From the NCBI GenBank assembly GCA_964619675.1, contig CAZUEO010000024.1:1-38377 (forward strand): a stretch of DNA of 38,377 nt, in the 5' to 3' direction. Made by a program: the position numbers and the translations under genes. This document shows, piece after piece, positions 1 to 8,142 of this stretch. The stretch comes from JAPLMW01 sp964619675. Its GTDB lineage: Bacteria > Planctomycetota > Phycisphaerae > Sedimentisphaerales > UBA12454. Under the pieces are notes generated by a model, which searched no databases, was not told where the DNA came from, and was given only the letters and a program-made list of their open reading frames with translations. How positions within the stretch are numbered: position 1 is the stretch's first letter; the number at the start of each line of letters is the position of its first letter.

Positions 1-580
1 TAAGACGTATGGCATCAAAATAAATCGTCCTGCCTTCGTCGAACGGAGTGCCGTCGAGGACAAGCCATCCTGTTCCGAAGATGATGTCCTGGCGACCTAT
101 AACCGCAGTAAGCGGTGCATCGGCCACGTTTCTTAAAGTAAGATTAAAACGGTCCCATGCGATTTCATCAAAGTCAACGCTTTTGTCATAATAATTGTAA
201 GGGTCGTCCCACGTTCTGAATTCCCATACCCATCTGTGATTGAACTCGATATCATCCGTGATTTTTGACTTTGTTCCCCATCTGAATCTGTTGAGAGTGT
301 AATGCCATTTGCTGCTTTGACCTACCGCATCATCCTGAAGCGTATCGATATTCCATCCATAAAACCACTCCCATTTCAAATCGGCTTCCATACTGAGCCA
401 GTCGGTCGGGTTATGGAACCAGTCCCTGAAGCCTTTCACACCAGAAGAGCCGGCAGCAGAAGCGGAATCATCAACAGGCTGGGCTGCGGTTTTTTGTTCC
501 TCTGCTGCGGCAAATACCGTAAACGCTGCCACAGCCACAATAATAAAAATCGCTAACAGTTTCCGTATACTCTTTTCCAT
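1..580 (-). CDS. Alginate-export-like outer-membrane beta-barrel protein (N-terminal part, runs off the window)
   Basis: Reading the minus strand from the ATG at 580 gives 193 codons with no stop before the window edge, so the gene is partial at its 3' end. A Lys/Arg start, a hydrophobic stretch (residues about 8-22) and AAA/AEE after it look like a Sec signal peptide. The mature part is rich in Trp, Tyr and Asp in alternating strands (WEWFYGWNID, FNHRWVWEFR). It also carries a segment of the type VIGRQDIIFGTGW...FDEGRTIYFDAIRL, which resembles the start of the alginate-export (AlgE-like) barrel family. The start is supported by AAGGAG (plus 586-591). Role inferred: outer-membrane channel or structural porin; the substrate cannot be told from this fragment. 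The family call is moderate; an exported barrel is more certain. Confidence 0.7.
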   Translation of the reverse strand, partial: MEKSIRKLLAIFIIVAVAAFTVFAAAEEQKTAAQPVDDSASAAGSSGVKGFRDWFHNPTDWLSMEADLKWEWFYGWNIDTLQDDAVGQSSKWHYTLNRFRWGTKSKITDDIEFNHRWVWEFRTWDDPYNYYDKSVDFDEIAWDRFNLTLRNVADAPLTAVIGRQDIIFGTGWLVLDGTPFDEGRTIYFDAIRL

Positions 581-692
581 ATTTTTCTCCTTAAAAACTG
601 CCAGTTATTTCTGACAATACTCCTCTTTCCTGAGTTCCTTATTCCATTTTCGGCAAATAACATCCGGGACTTAATGAATAGTTGTCTATTAA

Positions 693-731
693 TGACTTTA
701 TCGATAAAAACGGTTTTTGGCGGTAAAGTCA
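693..731. repeat. Imperfect inverted repeat between the kinase operon and the barrel gene
   Basis: TGACTTTA (693-700) is the exact reverse complement of TAAAGTCA (724-731), with a further AAAAAC/GTTTTT-type pairing inside. It lies in the 270-base gap between two minus-strand genes. It has no U-run on either side, so it is a poor intrinsic terminator; an operator or transcript-end hairpin is possible. The rest of 581-850 shows no gene I can support. Confidence 0.35.
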
Positions 732-850
732 CTATCCGATATTAAAGAATCCGCGAAAACAGCGTTTTCAGTACTGATAAAGCGGTTGCAGACAGGTTAT
801 GAATTAGACATTGAAGATTTAGCTACAAGTCAGGGCAGATACGGGACTGA

Positions 851-2740
851 TTATCGGCCTGCGATGGTACAAACGGGTGATTGCACTGCAGGCAATGTAA
901 ACCAGAATGTAGAACCTCCACCGAACTTCGATTCCACTCCTATCTGGCCGCCATGATGCTCTACTATCTTCTTGCAAACTGCAAGTCCTATGCCTGTTCC
1001 GTCGTACTCACTGCGGGAATGCAGCCGTTTAAACATCGTGAACAGAAGCTGCAAATTTTCCTGTTTTATCCCTATTCCGTTATCCTCAACTTCTATCCGT
1101 ACCACACTATCCGACACAGCCCTGGTCCTGACCGTAATATGAGGAACATTATCCTTAGCCTGATATTTGATACCGTTGGCTATGAGATTCTGGAATAATT
1201 CTCTCATCTGAACAGGGTCTGCCTTAACATGCGGCAAATCCTCAGGTATATCCAGTATCGCGTTTGAGTCCTCCAGCAGAACTCCGAGCTCTATATTCTT
1301 GAGGTCGCTGATTACTTCGTTAAGGTCTACTGTCTCAAATTCCTGTCCCTTCGTACTTATGCGGGAATAACTCAATAACCCCTCTACCATCTGTGTCATA
1401 CGGGTCGCACCATCTATCATAAATTGGAGATTTTCCAAATCATCGCCCATAATTTTATCGATGAGTGAATTTTCCAATAACCTGCCGAACGAGGCTATTT
1501 TGCGCAAAGGCTCCCGAAGGTCATGAGACGCTATATATACAAAGTCTTTAAGCTCTTTATTGGCTTGTTCGAGCTCTTCCACAGCTTTCTTGAGAGATTT
1601 TTCAGCCTGCTTACGCTCAGCCACTTCTTCCATCAAGGCGTCACGAGAAACCGTTGTCCTGTTTAAATCCTCAATCATCTGATTAAAGCTTGCAGCTAAC
1701 TGCCCTATTTCATCTCGCGATTTAACTTCTATTCTCGTATCCATCTTGCCCTGGCCGATTCGGCCGGCAGCATCCCGTAAATCTATTACCGGTTTTGTTA
1801 TTCTTTTGGCCAGATAAACGCCGGCCACCAGCGCCAGAGCAAAACTCAAAAGCATCGTCCATATCGTCAGTTTAAGCGATGCAAGAACAGGTTTATATGC
1901 CTCCCAGACCGGCAATTCAACCACAACTGCCCAGTCAGGAACGACAAGATGAGCATGATTGGCCACAACCAGCGTTCCCTGGATACCCTCTGATATATCA
2001 GCACTGTCTTTATGAATTAATGCATCTCCCTCTACAAACTCTTCCACCTCTTCCAGATGCGTTAAATTCTCTCCCTTTAAAACACGGCTGATATCACCAA
2101 AAGCTATTAAATTACCATGTTTATCAACCACATAAGCCCGGCCTGTATTACCAACTTTTATCCCGCCTACCAAGTCCCACATAAATTTCAGGTTTACCTC
2201 GGACAGCAGCACCCCTTTAAAATCGCCGAAAACATTCATAATCGGCACGGCCATTATTATCATAGGTTCGTTTGTTATTTCATCAATATATACCGAGCTG
2301 ATATATTCTCTCCCGAGCTTTGTTTGAGAAAACAGGTTTTTTTCTTTTTGCTCCGTTAACTGAAGTGACAGTAAATCCGATAAACGCGAGTCTCTCATTA
2401 ACTCCTGCTTTTGCGAATCCAGCAAAATCAATTGGCGAAAAGCCGGCTCAAAACCCAGCAGCTTTTCCAGAATCAGTTTTTGCTCCTGCGCGGAAGAATT
2501 TGCCAGATTGCCGAGACTTGCCGCCGTTTTCAATACGTCAAATTTCCCCTGAATGAAACTCTTTACCGTATTGGCTGCCTTTTGAGCGATGAACTGCTGC
2601 TGACTGGTAATAATATCGCGCTGGACCTGGAAGTTGAAATATATCTGCAGGCTATTGGCAATCAGCAGAACCACCGCACTGAGAGCCAAAAAAACAATAG
2701 CTAAAGTAACTGTCAAACTACGAAATTTTGTCTTTTTCAT
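851..2740 (-). CDS. Membrane sensor histidine kinase (Cache-HAMP-HisKA-HATPase)
   Basis: 629 aa. TM1 spans about residues 10-32, an extracytoplasmic double-Cache-like sensor about 40-285, and TM2 about 290-312. A HAMP linker (about 313-366, ITKPVIDL...DEIGQLAASFN) and a coiled coil (about 367-400) follow. The HisKA phospho-acceptor is His406 in SHDLREPL. The ATPase has an N-box (LFQNLIANGIKY, about 516-527), a G1 box (DNGIGI, about 553-558), and the GTGIGLAVCKKIVEHHGG G2 region. All catalytic boxes are intact; no receiver domain is attached, so a separate response regulator must exist, and none is in the window. It is the last gene of a three-gene operon, 15 bases after a substrate-binding lipoprotein. 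The downstream half resembles phytochrome-type kinases. No good Shine-Dalgarno is seen; translation may be coupled to the upstream gene. Confidence 0.93.
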   Translation of the reverse strand: MKKTKFRSLTVTLAIVFLALSAVVLLIANSLQIYFNFQVQRDIITSQQQFIAQKAANTVKSFIQGKFDVLKTAASLGNLANSSAQEQKLILEKLLGFEPAFRQLILLDSQKQELMRDSRLSDLLSLQLTEQKEKNLFSQTKLGREYISSVYIDEITNEPMIIMAVPIMNVFGDFKGVLLSEVNLKFMWDLVGGIKVGNTGRAYVVDKHGNLIAFGDISRVLKGENLTHLEEVEEFVEGDALIHKDSADISEGIQGTLVVANHAHLVVPDWAVVVELPVWEAYKPVLASLKLTIWTMLLSFALALVAGVYLAKRITKPVIDLRDAAGRIGQGKMDTRIEVKSRDEIGQLAASFNQMIEDLNRTTVSRDALMEEVAERKQAEKSLKKAVEELEQANKELKDFVYIASHDLREPLRKIASFGRLLENSLIDKIMGDDLENLQFMIDGATRMTQMVEGLLSYSRISTKGQEFETVDLNEVISDLKNIELGVLLEDSNAILDIPEDLPHVKADPVQMRELFQNLIANGIKYQAKDNVPHITVRTRAVSDSVVRIEVEDNGIGIKQENLQLLFTMFKRLHSRSEYDGTGIGLAVCKKIVEHHGGQIGVESKFGGGSTFWFTLPAVQSPVCTIAGR

Positions 2741-2755
2741 TGCAAGCTTTAAGAT

Positions 2756-3763
2756 TTAACGAATTATCCTATCCGCCCTGTTTAACAAACCCTCAGGCAC
2801 AGTCAATCCCAGTTTCTGAGCCGCTTTGTAATTAATCCACAGGCGCGCAGGCGGCGTAACAACCATTATTGTGCCGGCAGGAGTGCCCTTAAAGATTTTG
2901 TCAGCCAACGACGCCGCCAGCATACCCATTTCAACATTATCTGGAACAACAATAAGTGCAGCCCCATTTTCTGCCGTATAGGCCATGCCGCCGGCGACAG
3001 GCAATTTATGTTCATTCGCAAACCTGATTATCATCGCCCAGCCTTCCGGCGACTGCGTTAGAATCTCAGGCATAATAAAAATTGCATCAATCCCAATATC
3101 ATCCAATGCGGTCCGCGCATCCAGAGCAGCCTGAAGCTCTTTTGTATTGTTGACAGTATCTTCTACAAAAGTCATTCCTAAGGACGGTGCCGTCCGATAC
3201 AGGCTGTCAAGTGCAACAGATGCATTAGGGTAATGGGGGTCGTAGATTAAGTAAACCCGTTTGGTCTGCGGCGCCAACTCGTGCAAAATCTCCAGACGCT
3301 TGGCTGTAATCTCAGGACCGGGAAAACGAACACCGGTGATATTTCCACCCGGTTTCAGTATACTCTCTACCAGATTATTCCCTTCTATGCCGGCCAGAGC
3401 AAAAACCACAGGAATATCTGTTCCGCCAGTAGCCGCCTTGGCCGCCAAGGCCGGCTCAGTGGGAAACGCAAAAATCAGGTCAACCTTGTCAGCAACAAAA
3501 TTCCTGACAACTTGCTCTACTCCGGCAGGGTCGGCGTTAAGTTTCTGGAAGTCATAAACAATGTTCTTGCCCTCGACATATCCCAACTTAACCATTTCGG
3601 TCTTGAAGCCATCTGCTATATCGTCAAAAGGCTCCGCTCCAGAGACAATGCCTACCCGATACACCTTTTGCGTTTTTTTACCGCAACCGTTCAAAATTAT
3701 GCAAAACACAACTAAAAAAGTTGTAAGTAATATCAGCCATTTAAAACTTATTTTCTCGCACAT
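2756..3763 (-). CDS. ABC-type substrate-binding lipoprotein (ABC_sub_bind/TrpX-like), copy 2
   Basis: 335 aa. The N-terminus is a hydrophobic helix ending in the lipobox LNGC (Cys at about residue 27), so the protein should be lipid-anchored on the outer face of a membrane. The body follows the PF04392 pattern: YRVGI near the start, DGFKTEM, LGYVEGKNIVYD, DLIFAFPT, TDIPVVFA, GGNITGV, and a C-terminal NYKAAQKLGLTVPEGLL. It is clearly a paralogue of the gene just upstream (3793-4794), sharing order and motifs throughout, so the pair arose by tandem duplication. The start ATG has AAAGGAAAA about 9 bases upstream. There is no permease or ATPase gene beside it; the neighbour downstream is a sensor kinase, which suggests ligand sensing rather than uptake (inference). 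The ligand is unknown; some relatives bind aromatic amino acids. Confidence 0.9.
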   Translation of the reverse strand: MCEKISFKWLILLTTFLVVFCIILNGCGKKTQKVYRVGIVSGAEPFDDIADGFKTEMVKLGYVEGKNIVYDFQKLNADPAGVEQVVRNFVADKVDLIFAFPTEPALAAKAATGGTDIPVVFALAGIEGNNLVESILKPGGNITGVRFPGPEITAKRLEILHELAPQTKRVYLIYDPHYPNASVALDSLYRTAPSLGMTFVEDTVNNTKELQAALDARTALDDIGIDAIFIMPEILTQSPEGWAMIIRFANEHKLPVAGGMAYTAENGAALIVVPDNVEMGMLAASLADKIFKGTPAGTIMVVTPPARLWINYKAAQKLGLTVPEGLLNRADRIIR

Positions 3764-3792
3764 AGTTATTTTCCTTTGTCTTTTAGTAAAAT

Positions 3793-4794
3793 TTAACGAA
3801 TTATTTCATCTGCCCTGCTCAGCAGGCCTTCAGGCACGTTTAGTCCCAGTTCTTTAGCTGCCTTGTAATTGAACTGGAAGAAACTTTCGGATGAAACAAC
3901 CGGGATAGTGCCGGCTGGAGTACCTTTGAGGATTTTGTCAGCAAGAATCGCTGCCTGCTTGCCTGTGCCGACAGAGTCGATATTCACTCCAAAAACAGAC
4001 CCGAAGCCTTCCACCATCATTAAGGCGCCGCCAATCGGAATCTTATGCTCAGCGGCAAATTTACCCATTACCACAAAGGCATCAGGTGTCACAGCAAGAG
4101 GCTCTGCTAAAAACAATATGACATCCATACCAATATCCGCTGATTTGGCTTTTGCCTGCAGTTCAGCCTCCAGCTCAGCCGCATCTGAGGCGGGAGCTTC
4201 CAATAACGTTACCTCTGCGGATGCAGCCATTGGCCGCAATATCTCCAACTGGCTTTTTACAATAGGATAACCCTTTTGATAAGGTATCCACATTCGTTTG
4301 GCCTGGGGTATTAGCTCTCGCATAATCTCAAAACGCTTGGCCGCAAGGTCAGGGCCGGGGTAGCGTACGCCGGTGATATTCCCGCCTGGCTGGCGCACAC
4401 TGTTGACCAAATTAGTGTCCTCTATGTTGGCAATGGCAAAAACCACTGGGATGTTAGTTCCTTCAGTGGCAGCCTTGGCCTCCATTGATGCCTCAGTGGG
4501 AAATACGAAAATCAGGTCAACCTTATCAGCCACAAATTCCTTGAGGATATTCTTATATACAGCCATGTCAAAGTCTGTTTTCTGCAGGTCATATACAATG
4601 TTCTCGCCCTCAATGTAGCCCAGCTCGGTCATCTTGGCCTTGAAGCCATCGGCTGCACCGGCCATATATTCCAGGCCGGACAGAATACCCACCCGATACA
4701 CCTTTTGCTCTTGTGCCTTTTTGCCGCAACTGCTCAAAGATACACAAACTACAGCTAATAACGTTAGAAACAAAATTTGCCTGCTTAGTTTCAT
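3793..4794 (-). CDS. ABC-type substrate-binding lipoprotein (ABC_sub_bind/TrpX-like), copy 1
   Basis: 333 aa from the ATG at 4794. A longer reading from 4845 exists, but the internal Met is preceded by AGGTGA (plus 4801-4806) and begins a proper lipoprotein signal (MKLSRQ..., lipobox LSSC), so I take 4794. Shared PF04392 motifs: YRVGIL, DGFKAKMTELGYIEGENIVYD, DLIFVFPTEAS, TNIPVVFA, GGNITGV, FNYKAAKELGLNVPEGLL. It heads the operon; the second copy begins 29 bases after its stop. The copies have diverged in the middle, including the region around residues 230-250 likely to line the ligand cleft, so they may bind different ligands. Function is inferred: periplasmic or surface binding of a small solute that is presented either to a transporter encoded elsewhere or to the kinase of this operon. 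Confidence 0.9.
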   Translation of the reverse strand: MKLSRQILFLTLLAVVCVSLSSCGKKAQEQKVYRVGILSGLEYMAGAADGFKAKMTELGYIEGENIVYDLQKTDFDMAVYKNILKEFVADKVDLIFVFPTEASMEAKAATEGTNIPVVFAIANIEDTNLVNSVRQPGGNITGVRYPGPDLAAKRFEIMRELIPQAKRMWIPYQKGYPIVKSQLEILRPMAASAEVTLLEAPASDAAELEAELQAKAKSADIGMDVILFLAEPLAVTPDAFVVMGKFAAEHKIPIGGALMMVEGFGSVFGVNIDSVGTGKQAAILADKILKGTPAGTIPVVSSESFFQFNYKAAKELGLNVPEGLLSRADEIIR

Positions 4795-4877
4795 TTTAAT
4801 CACCTGTTCCTTTAACGTATTTAATATTTGTATTTGGCATTCCAATAGCGCACAATAACCCTAAAGTATTATCCTTT

Positions 4878-4981
4878 ACAGAATTATCGACATAGAAGTC
4901 CACCCGGTATAGAAGCTTTAATTAAAACCCTCACTTGCCGCATACAGACCCACAACCGATAAAAAACAGACAGAATTATCG
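4878..4981. repeat. 12-base direct repeat upstream of the binding-protein operon
   Basis: ACAGAATTATCG occurs at 4878-4889 and again at 4970-4981, 92 bases apart, both upstream of the minus-strand binding-protein/kinase operon. Repeated sites in that position could be operators, but this is only positional evidence. Confidence 0.35.
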
Positions 4982-4992
4982 GGCGTTAAAGA

Positions 4993-5020
4993 ATTGAAAA
5001 TTGAAGATTGAAAATTGAAA
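4993..5020. repeat. Four tandem ATTGAAR heptamers
   Basis: Four back-to-back 7-base units: ATTGAAA, ATTGAAG, ATTGAAA, ATTGAAA. This is a small AT-rich tandem repeat in the 4860-5096 gap before tRNA-Lys. No gene is visible in that gap. Confidence 0.7.
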
Positions 5021-5096
5021 ACAAAACATTTAGAATTAGTGGTTTGTCCCGTGTAGCGAACAGGCAGCATAACTATTGGATGAAATACGAGTTGAT

Positions 5097-5169
5097 GAGG
5101 GTGTAGCTCAGCTGGTAGAGCAACGCACTTTTAATGCGTAGGTCTTGGGTTCGAACCCCAACACCCTCA
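5097..5169 (+). tRNA. tRNA-Lys (anticodon TTT)
   Basis: A full cloverleaf can be drawn. Acceptor GAGGGTG (5097-5103) pairs with CACCCTC (5162-5168). The D arm is GCTCAGCTGGTAGAGC, the anticodon arm ACGCA-CTTTTAA-TGCGT, the variable loop AGGTC, and the T arm TTGGG-TTCGAAC-CCCAA. The discriminator is A. Anticodon TTT reads AAA/AAG lysine codons. CCA is not encoded. A run of seven T (5171-5177) follows and may help end the transcript. Confidence 0.96.
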
Positions 5170-5209
5170 CTTTTTTTATCGGCAAATAGAGCGGCCAGGC
5201 AGGTGAGAA

Positions 5210-5833
5210 ATGGAACGGGTGACAAGCAAATGGCAGATACATAAACGCCTTTATAACTGGGTCCTCCACTGGGCAGATACAAAATTCGGTCTCATCGCTC
5301 TGATAATCCTTGCCATCACCGAACCTGTGTGCGTGCCGATACCTGCCGATGTGCTGGTAATCGGAATGTGCCTGAGCAAACCGAAAAACGGCATAAAATA
5401 CGGGCTTATCTGCTCCGTGTTCTCCATACTCGGCGGCATGCTCGCTTTCTCGCTCGGGCTGGCTATAGGCGGAGAAAATATCGTTGCCATATTTGAAAAA
5501 ATTCATCTCGGCTCAAAGGTCAGTCTTGCACTTGAAATATATCAGAAATACGACTTCTGGGCCGTTGCTATCGCAGCACTTACACCTGTGCCATATATGC
5601 TTTTCAGCTGGCTGGGCGGTATGGCTGATATCTCCCTCGCAAAATTTATCCTCGTCAGCGTTGTATTCAGGACTATGCGTTTCGGCAGCGAAGGCGTTCT
5701 CTTTTACTTTTTCGGCAAAAGAGCAGAACATTTCATCGAAAAACACTTCAACCTTGCAACCATAATTGTTATAATACTCCTCGCTATTATTGCATTTTTG
5801 ATGAAAAAACTCGGAGCGGTGTTCACCACTTAG
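5210..5833 (+). CDS. YqaA/DedA-type VTT-domain membrane protein
   Basis: 207 aa, with several hydrophobic helices (about residues 27-47, 65-90, 113-135, 140-158, 180-202). The signature features are a PIPADVLVIG segment near residues 43-52, a conserved Gly-rich turn (LGGMLAFSLGLAIGG), and a re-entrant-like stretch ALTPVPYMLFSWLGGMA. These fit the SNARE-associated/VTT (DedA, YqaA branch) family of inner-membrane proteins, several of which are lipid scramblases or flippases; activity here is not shown. AGGTGAG sits just before the ATG. It begins 40 bases after tRNA-Lys and ends 5 bases before the AMMECR1 gene, so those two are probably co-transcribed. Confidence 0.85.
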   Translation: MERVTSKWQIHKRLYNWVLHWADTKFGLIALIILAITEPVCVPIPADVLVIGMCLSKPKNGIKYGLICSVFSILGGMLAFSLGLAIGGENIVAIFEKIHLGSKVSLALEIYQKYDFWAVAIAALTPVPYMLFSWLGGMADISLAKFILVSVVFRTMRFGSEGVLFYFFGKRAEHFIEKHFNLATIIVIILLAIIAFLMKKLGAVFTT

Positions 5834-5838
5834 TCAAA

Positions 5839-6390
5839 ATGACAGAAGAACAAAAAAAACAATTGCTCATCACTGCCAGAAATGCCGTTACGGCTGCCGT
5901 TGCAGGTCAAAAGCCGCAAAGGCCGCACAGCGATGAGCCGCAGCTTAACGCTCATTGCGGATGCTTTGTTACGTTGAAAAACGAAGGCGAACTTCGCGGC
6001 TGCATAGGACAATTTATTGCGGATAAACCTCTGATAGAATTAGTCAGCGATATGGCTGTCGCAGCGGCAACAGGCGACCCGAGATTTCTGCACAACCCGA
6101 TTATGGTAAAGGAGATAGACGAGCTCGACATCGAAATATCAGTCCTGTCGCCTTTGAAAAAAACTGATAATCCACTGAACCTTCGGCTCGGCATCGACGG
6201 TATATATATAAAAAAAGGCTTCGCAAGCGGCTGTTTCCTGCCGCAGGTGGCAACCGAGACAGGATGGAATAAAGAAGAATTTCTGTCATATTGCTGCTCT
6301 CATAAGGCGGGGCTAAAGCCCGATGCGTGGAAAGACAAAAATACCGAAGTTTTCCTGTTCACCGCAGAGATTATAGAAGAAGAAAAATAA
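5839..6390 (+). CDS. AMMECR1-domain protein (AmmeMemoRadiSam system protein A type)
   Basis: 183 aa covering a complete AMMECR1 domain. It has the hallmark LRGCIGQF hexapeptide region (about residues 54-61) inside a CGCFVTLKN...ELRGCIG segment, then ATGDPRF and IEISVLSPL, and a C-terminal FLPQVATETGW...FLSYCC. The biochemical role of the family is unsettled. In many bacteria it is linked to a Memo-like dioxygenase and a radical-SAM protein; neither partner is in this window. It lies 5 bases after the VTT protein and 3 bases before a HExxH protein, which indicates an operon. No strong Shine-Dalgarno is visible, which fits translational coupling. Confidence 0.92.
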   Translation: MTEEQKKQLLITARNAVTAAVAGQKPQRPHSDEPQLNAHCGCFVTLKNEGELRGCIGQFIADKPLIELVSDMAVAAATGDPRFLHNPIMVKEIDELDIEISVLSPLKKTDNPLNLRLGIDGIYIKKGFASGCFLPQVATETGWNKEEFLSYCCSHKAGLKPDAWKDKNTEVFLFTAEIIEEEK

Positions 6391-6393
6391 AAT

Positions 6394-7422
6394 ATGTTAA
6401 AAAAACTTTTAATAATAGCCCTTCCAATACTAATCCTAACAAGCGGATACGAGTGCCTTGCAGCTTCGCTATCAACTGTTGAAGGTATGATTGAATACAT
6501 CTCGCCGATACCGGCCGTCAGGAAAGTTGAAAAATGGGATAATCCTTACGGCGAAGGCCTGATTATCGAAACTCAACACTATCGAGTTCACACAACAATG
6601 CTCGAACCTTTAATGCTCAAACAAGTTCCCGCTTTTGTCGAAGCCGCGTGGAAACAATACCAGAACCAGCTTCCGGAGCCGGTAGAAAGCAAGGATAAAT
6701 TTATCCTGTACCTCTTCAAAGACCGCTCGCAATGGGAAAATTTCACAAAACAATTCACAGGCGACCAGTGGCCGGTATATCTGAAAATTAAAAAGGGCGC
6801 ATATTTTCTCAACGGTGCCTGTGTAACGTATAATATCGGCAGAAGCAGAACATTCAGCGTAATCGGACATGAAGGCTGGCACCAGTTCTGTAACAGACAT
6901 CTTAAATACAGGCTGCCGAGCTGGCTCGATGAAGGTATCGCGCAGCTTTTCGAACAGAGTAAATTTGACAAAGGCTGGTTCGTATTCACGCCGGCAAAAA
7001 ACCTTCAAAGACTCGGAGCCCTCAAGCTCACTTTACAGAACAATCAGCTTATTCCCCTGCGCGAACTGATATCTCTAAATCCCGGAGAAGTCGTAATGTG
7101 GGAGGAATCAGACAAAGCTGTTATGGCTTTCTACGCACAGGCCTACGCACTCGTAAGATTTTTACGAGAAGAAGGTTATGGAAAAAGACTTTCAAATTAT
7201 CATCAGATGATGCTCGGAGCACTAAACGGCACCTGGCCGCTCGATGAAAACGAGGCCAAAATCGCATCAGACAGAAACATTCCACTCACTATCGCCTGGA
7301 ACAAACACATAGCTCAGAAACTTTTCAACATCTATATAGGCCGGGAAATTGAACAAATCGAACCCGAATACCAGGCATTCTGCAGAAAAATCGTGTACCA
7401 CGTCCGGGTAAAAACAAAATAA
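6394..7422 (+). CDS. Exported peptidase-MA/DUF1570-like zinc metalloprotease
   Basis: 342 aa. An N-terminal signal peptide (about residues 1-24, hydrophobic core then ECLAAS) indicates export. The zinc site is HEGWH (His159, Glu160, His163), followed by LDEGIAQLFE with Glu180 about 17 residues later. That spacing is typical of gluzincin peptidases of the MA clan, so catalytic residues look complete. The domain arrangement (a small N-terminal beta region, then the HExxH helix, then a helical tail) resembles the DUF1570 proteins that are common in planctomycetes. The substrate is unknown. It sits between the AMMECR1 gene (3-base gap) and maf (14-base gap). Confidence 0.78.
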   Translation: MLKKLLIIALPILILTSGYECLAASLSTVEGMIEYISPIPAVRKVEKWDNPYGEGLIIETQHYRVHTTMLEPLMLKQVPAFVEAAWKQYQNQLPEPVESKDKFILYLFKDRSQWENFTKQFTGDQWPVYLKIKKGAYFLNGACVTYNIGRSRTFSVIGHEGWHQFCNRHLKYRLPSWLDEGIAQLFEQSKFDKGWFVFTPAKNLQRLGALKLTLQNNQLIPLRELISLNPGEVVMWEESDKAVMAFYAQAYALVRFLREEGYGKRLSNYHQMMLGALNGTWPLDENEAKIASDRNIPLTIAWNKHIAQKLFNIYIGREIEQIEPEYQAFCRKIVYHVRVKTK

Positions 7423-7436
7423 TCGTTAGTGAAAAA

Positions 7437-8015
7437 ATGTCGGCTGCTAAACATTCCTTTATTCTCGCCTCTGCTTCACCAAGAAGAAAAGAACTACTCA
7501 AAAAAGCCGGCTATAAATTTGACATTGTTATCTCAACTATTGACGAATCAAAAATCAAAATTAAAGGATTAACACCGGCTCAATTCGCCTGCGCAGCGGC
7601 ACTTGCAAAAGCAAACAATGTAGCCGAAGAATTCCCTCAGAAAACCATCGTCGCTGCTGACACCATTGCCGACTTTGACGGCCAAATTATCGGAAAGGCC
7701 CAAACCGCCAAACAAGCCGAACGGATAACAAGAAAACTTTTCAGTAAACCGCATAAAGTCATCACTGCTATTGCTATTGTCAAAAAAAATATCGGTCTTG
7801 AACTTGTCGATTACGACACGACAACCGTTTATCCAAAAAAACTAACCGAAAACCAAATTACCGAGCATATCGCGTCAAAATTATGGAAAGACAAGGCCGG
7901 CGCTTATGCAATTCAGCAAGGTAGTGACAAATTCATCGACCACATCGAAGGCAGCAAAACAAATGTAATGGGCCTGAGTATGGAACTATTTGAAAAGATG
8001 ATAAAAAGGATATAG
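7437..8015 (+). CDS. maf: Maf-family nucleoside triphosphate pyrophosphatase
   Basis: 192 aa, the normal length. It begins with the Maf signature ILASASPRRKELL (about residues 9-21). The metal-binding VAADTIADFDG (about 76-86), with its key Asp, follows, and then the family's closing motif DKAGAYAIQQ. The family hydrolyses dTTP, UTP or modified nucleotides to monophosphate and pyrophosphate, keeping non-canonical bases out of nucleic acids, and in some species arrests septation. Substrate specificity cannot be fixed here. It is the last gene of the VTT-AMMECR1-peptidase-maf run. Confidence 0.93.
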   Translation: MSAAKHSFILASASPRRKELLKKAGYKFDIVISTIDESKIKIKGLTPAQFACAAALAKANNVAEEFPQKTIVAADTIADFDGQIIGKAQTAKQAERITRKLFSKPHKVITAIAIVKKNIGLELVDYDTTTVYPKKLTENQITEHIASKLWKDKAGAYAIQQGSDKFIDHIEGSKTNVMGLSMELFEKMIKRI

Positions 8016-8063
8016 TTTGACGCTTAACTGCGAAGCAAGATACGAGATAGAACTTGAATAACA

Positions 8064-8092
8064 TTGTATCGCAGGTATGATTGTGTTAATAT
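8064..8092 (+). promoter_or_regulatory. Candidate sigma-70 promoter for the HTH membrane protein
   Basis: TTGTAT (8064-8069), a 17-base spacer, then TAATAT (8087-8092), 50 bases before the start codon at 8143. The match is only fair. Confidence 0.4.
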
Positions 8093-8142
8093 AAATAGTT
8101 TAGACTTGAATAGTAATAACCTTATTCATTCAGGAATGTACA

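Noticed and set aside
302..556. 84-codon plus-strand open frame
   Set aside because: It is the antisense shadow of the outer-membrane barrel gene on the minus strand, which has a signal peptide and AAGGAG.
717..956. 79-codon plus-strand open frame
   Set aside because: It overlaps the 3' end of the histidine kinase on the other strand, has no ribosome site and shows no recognisable domain.
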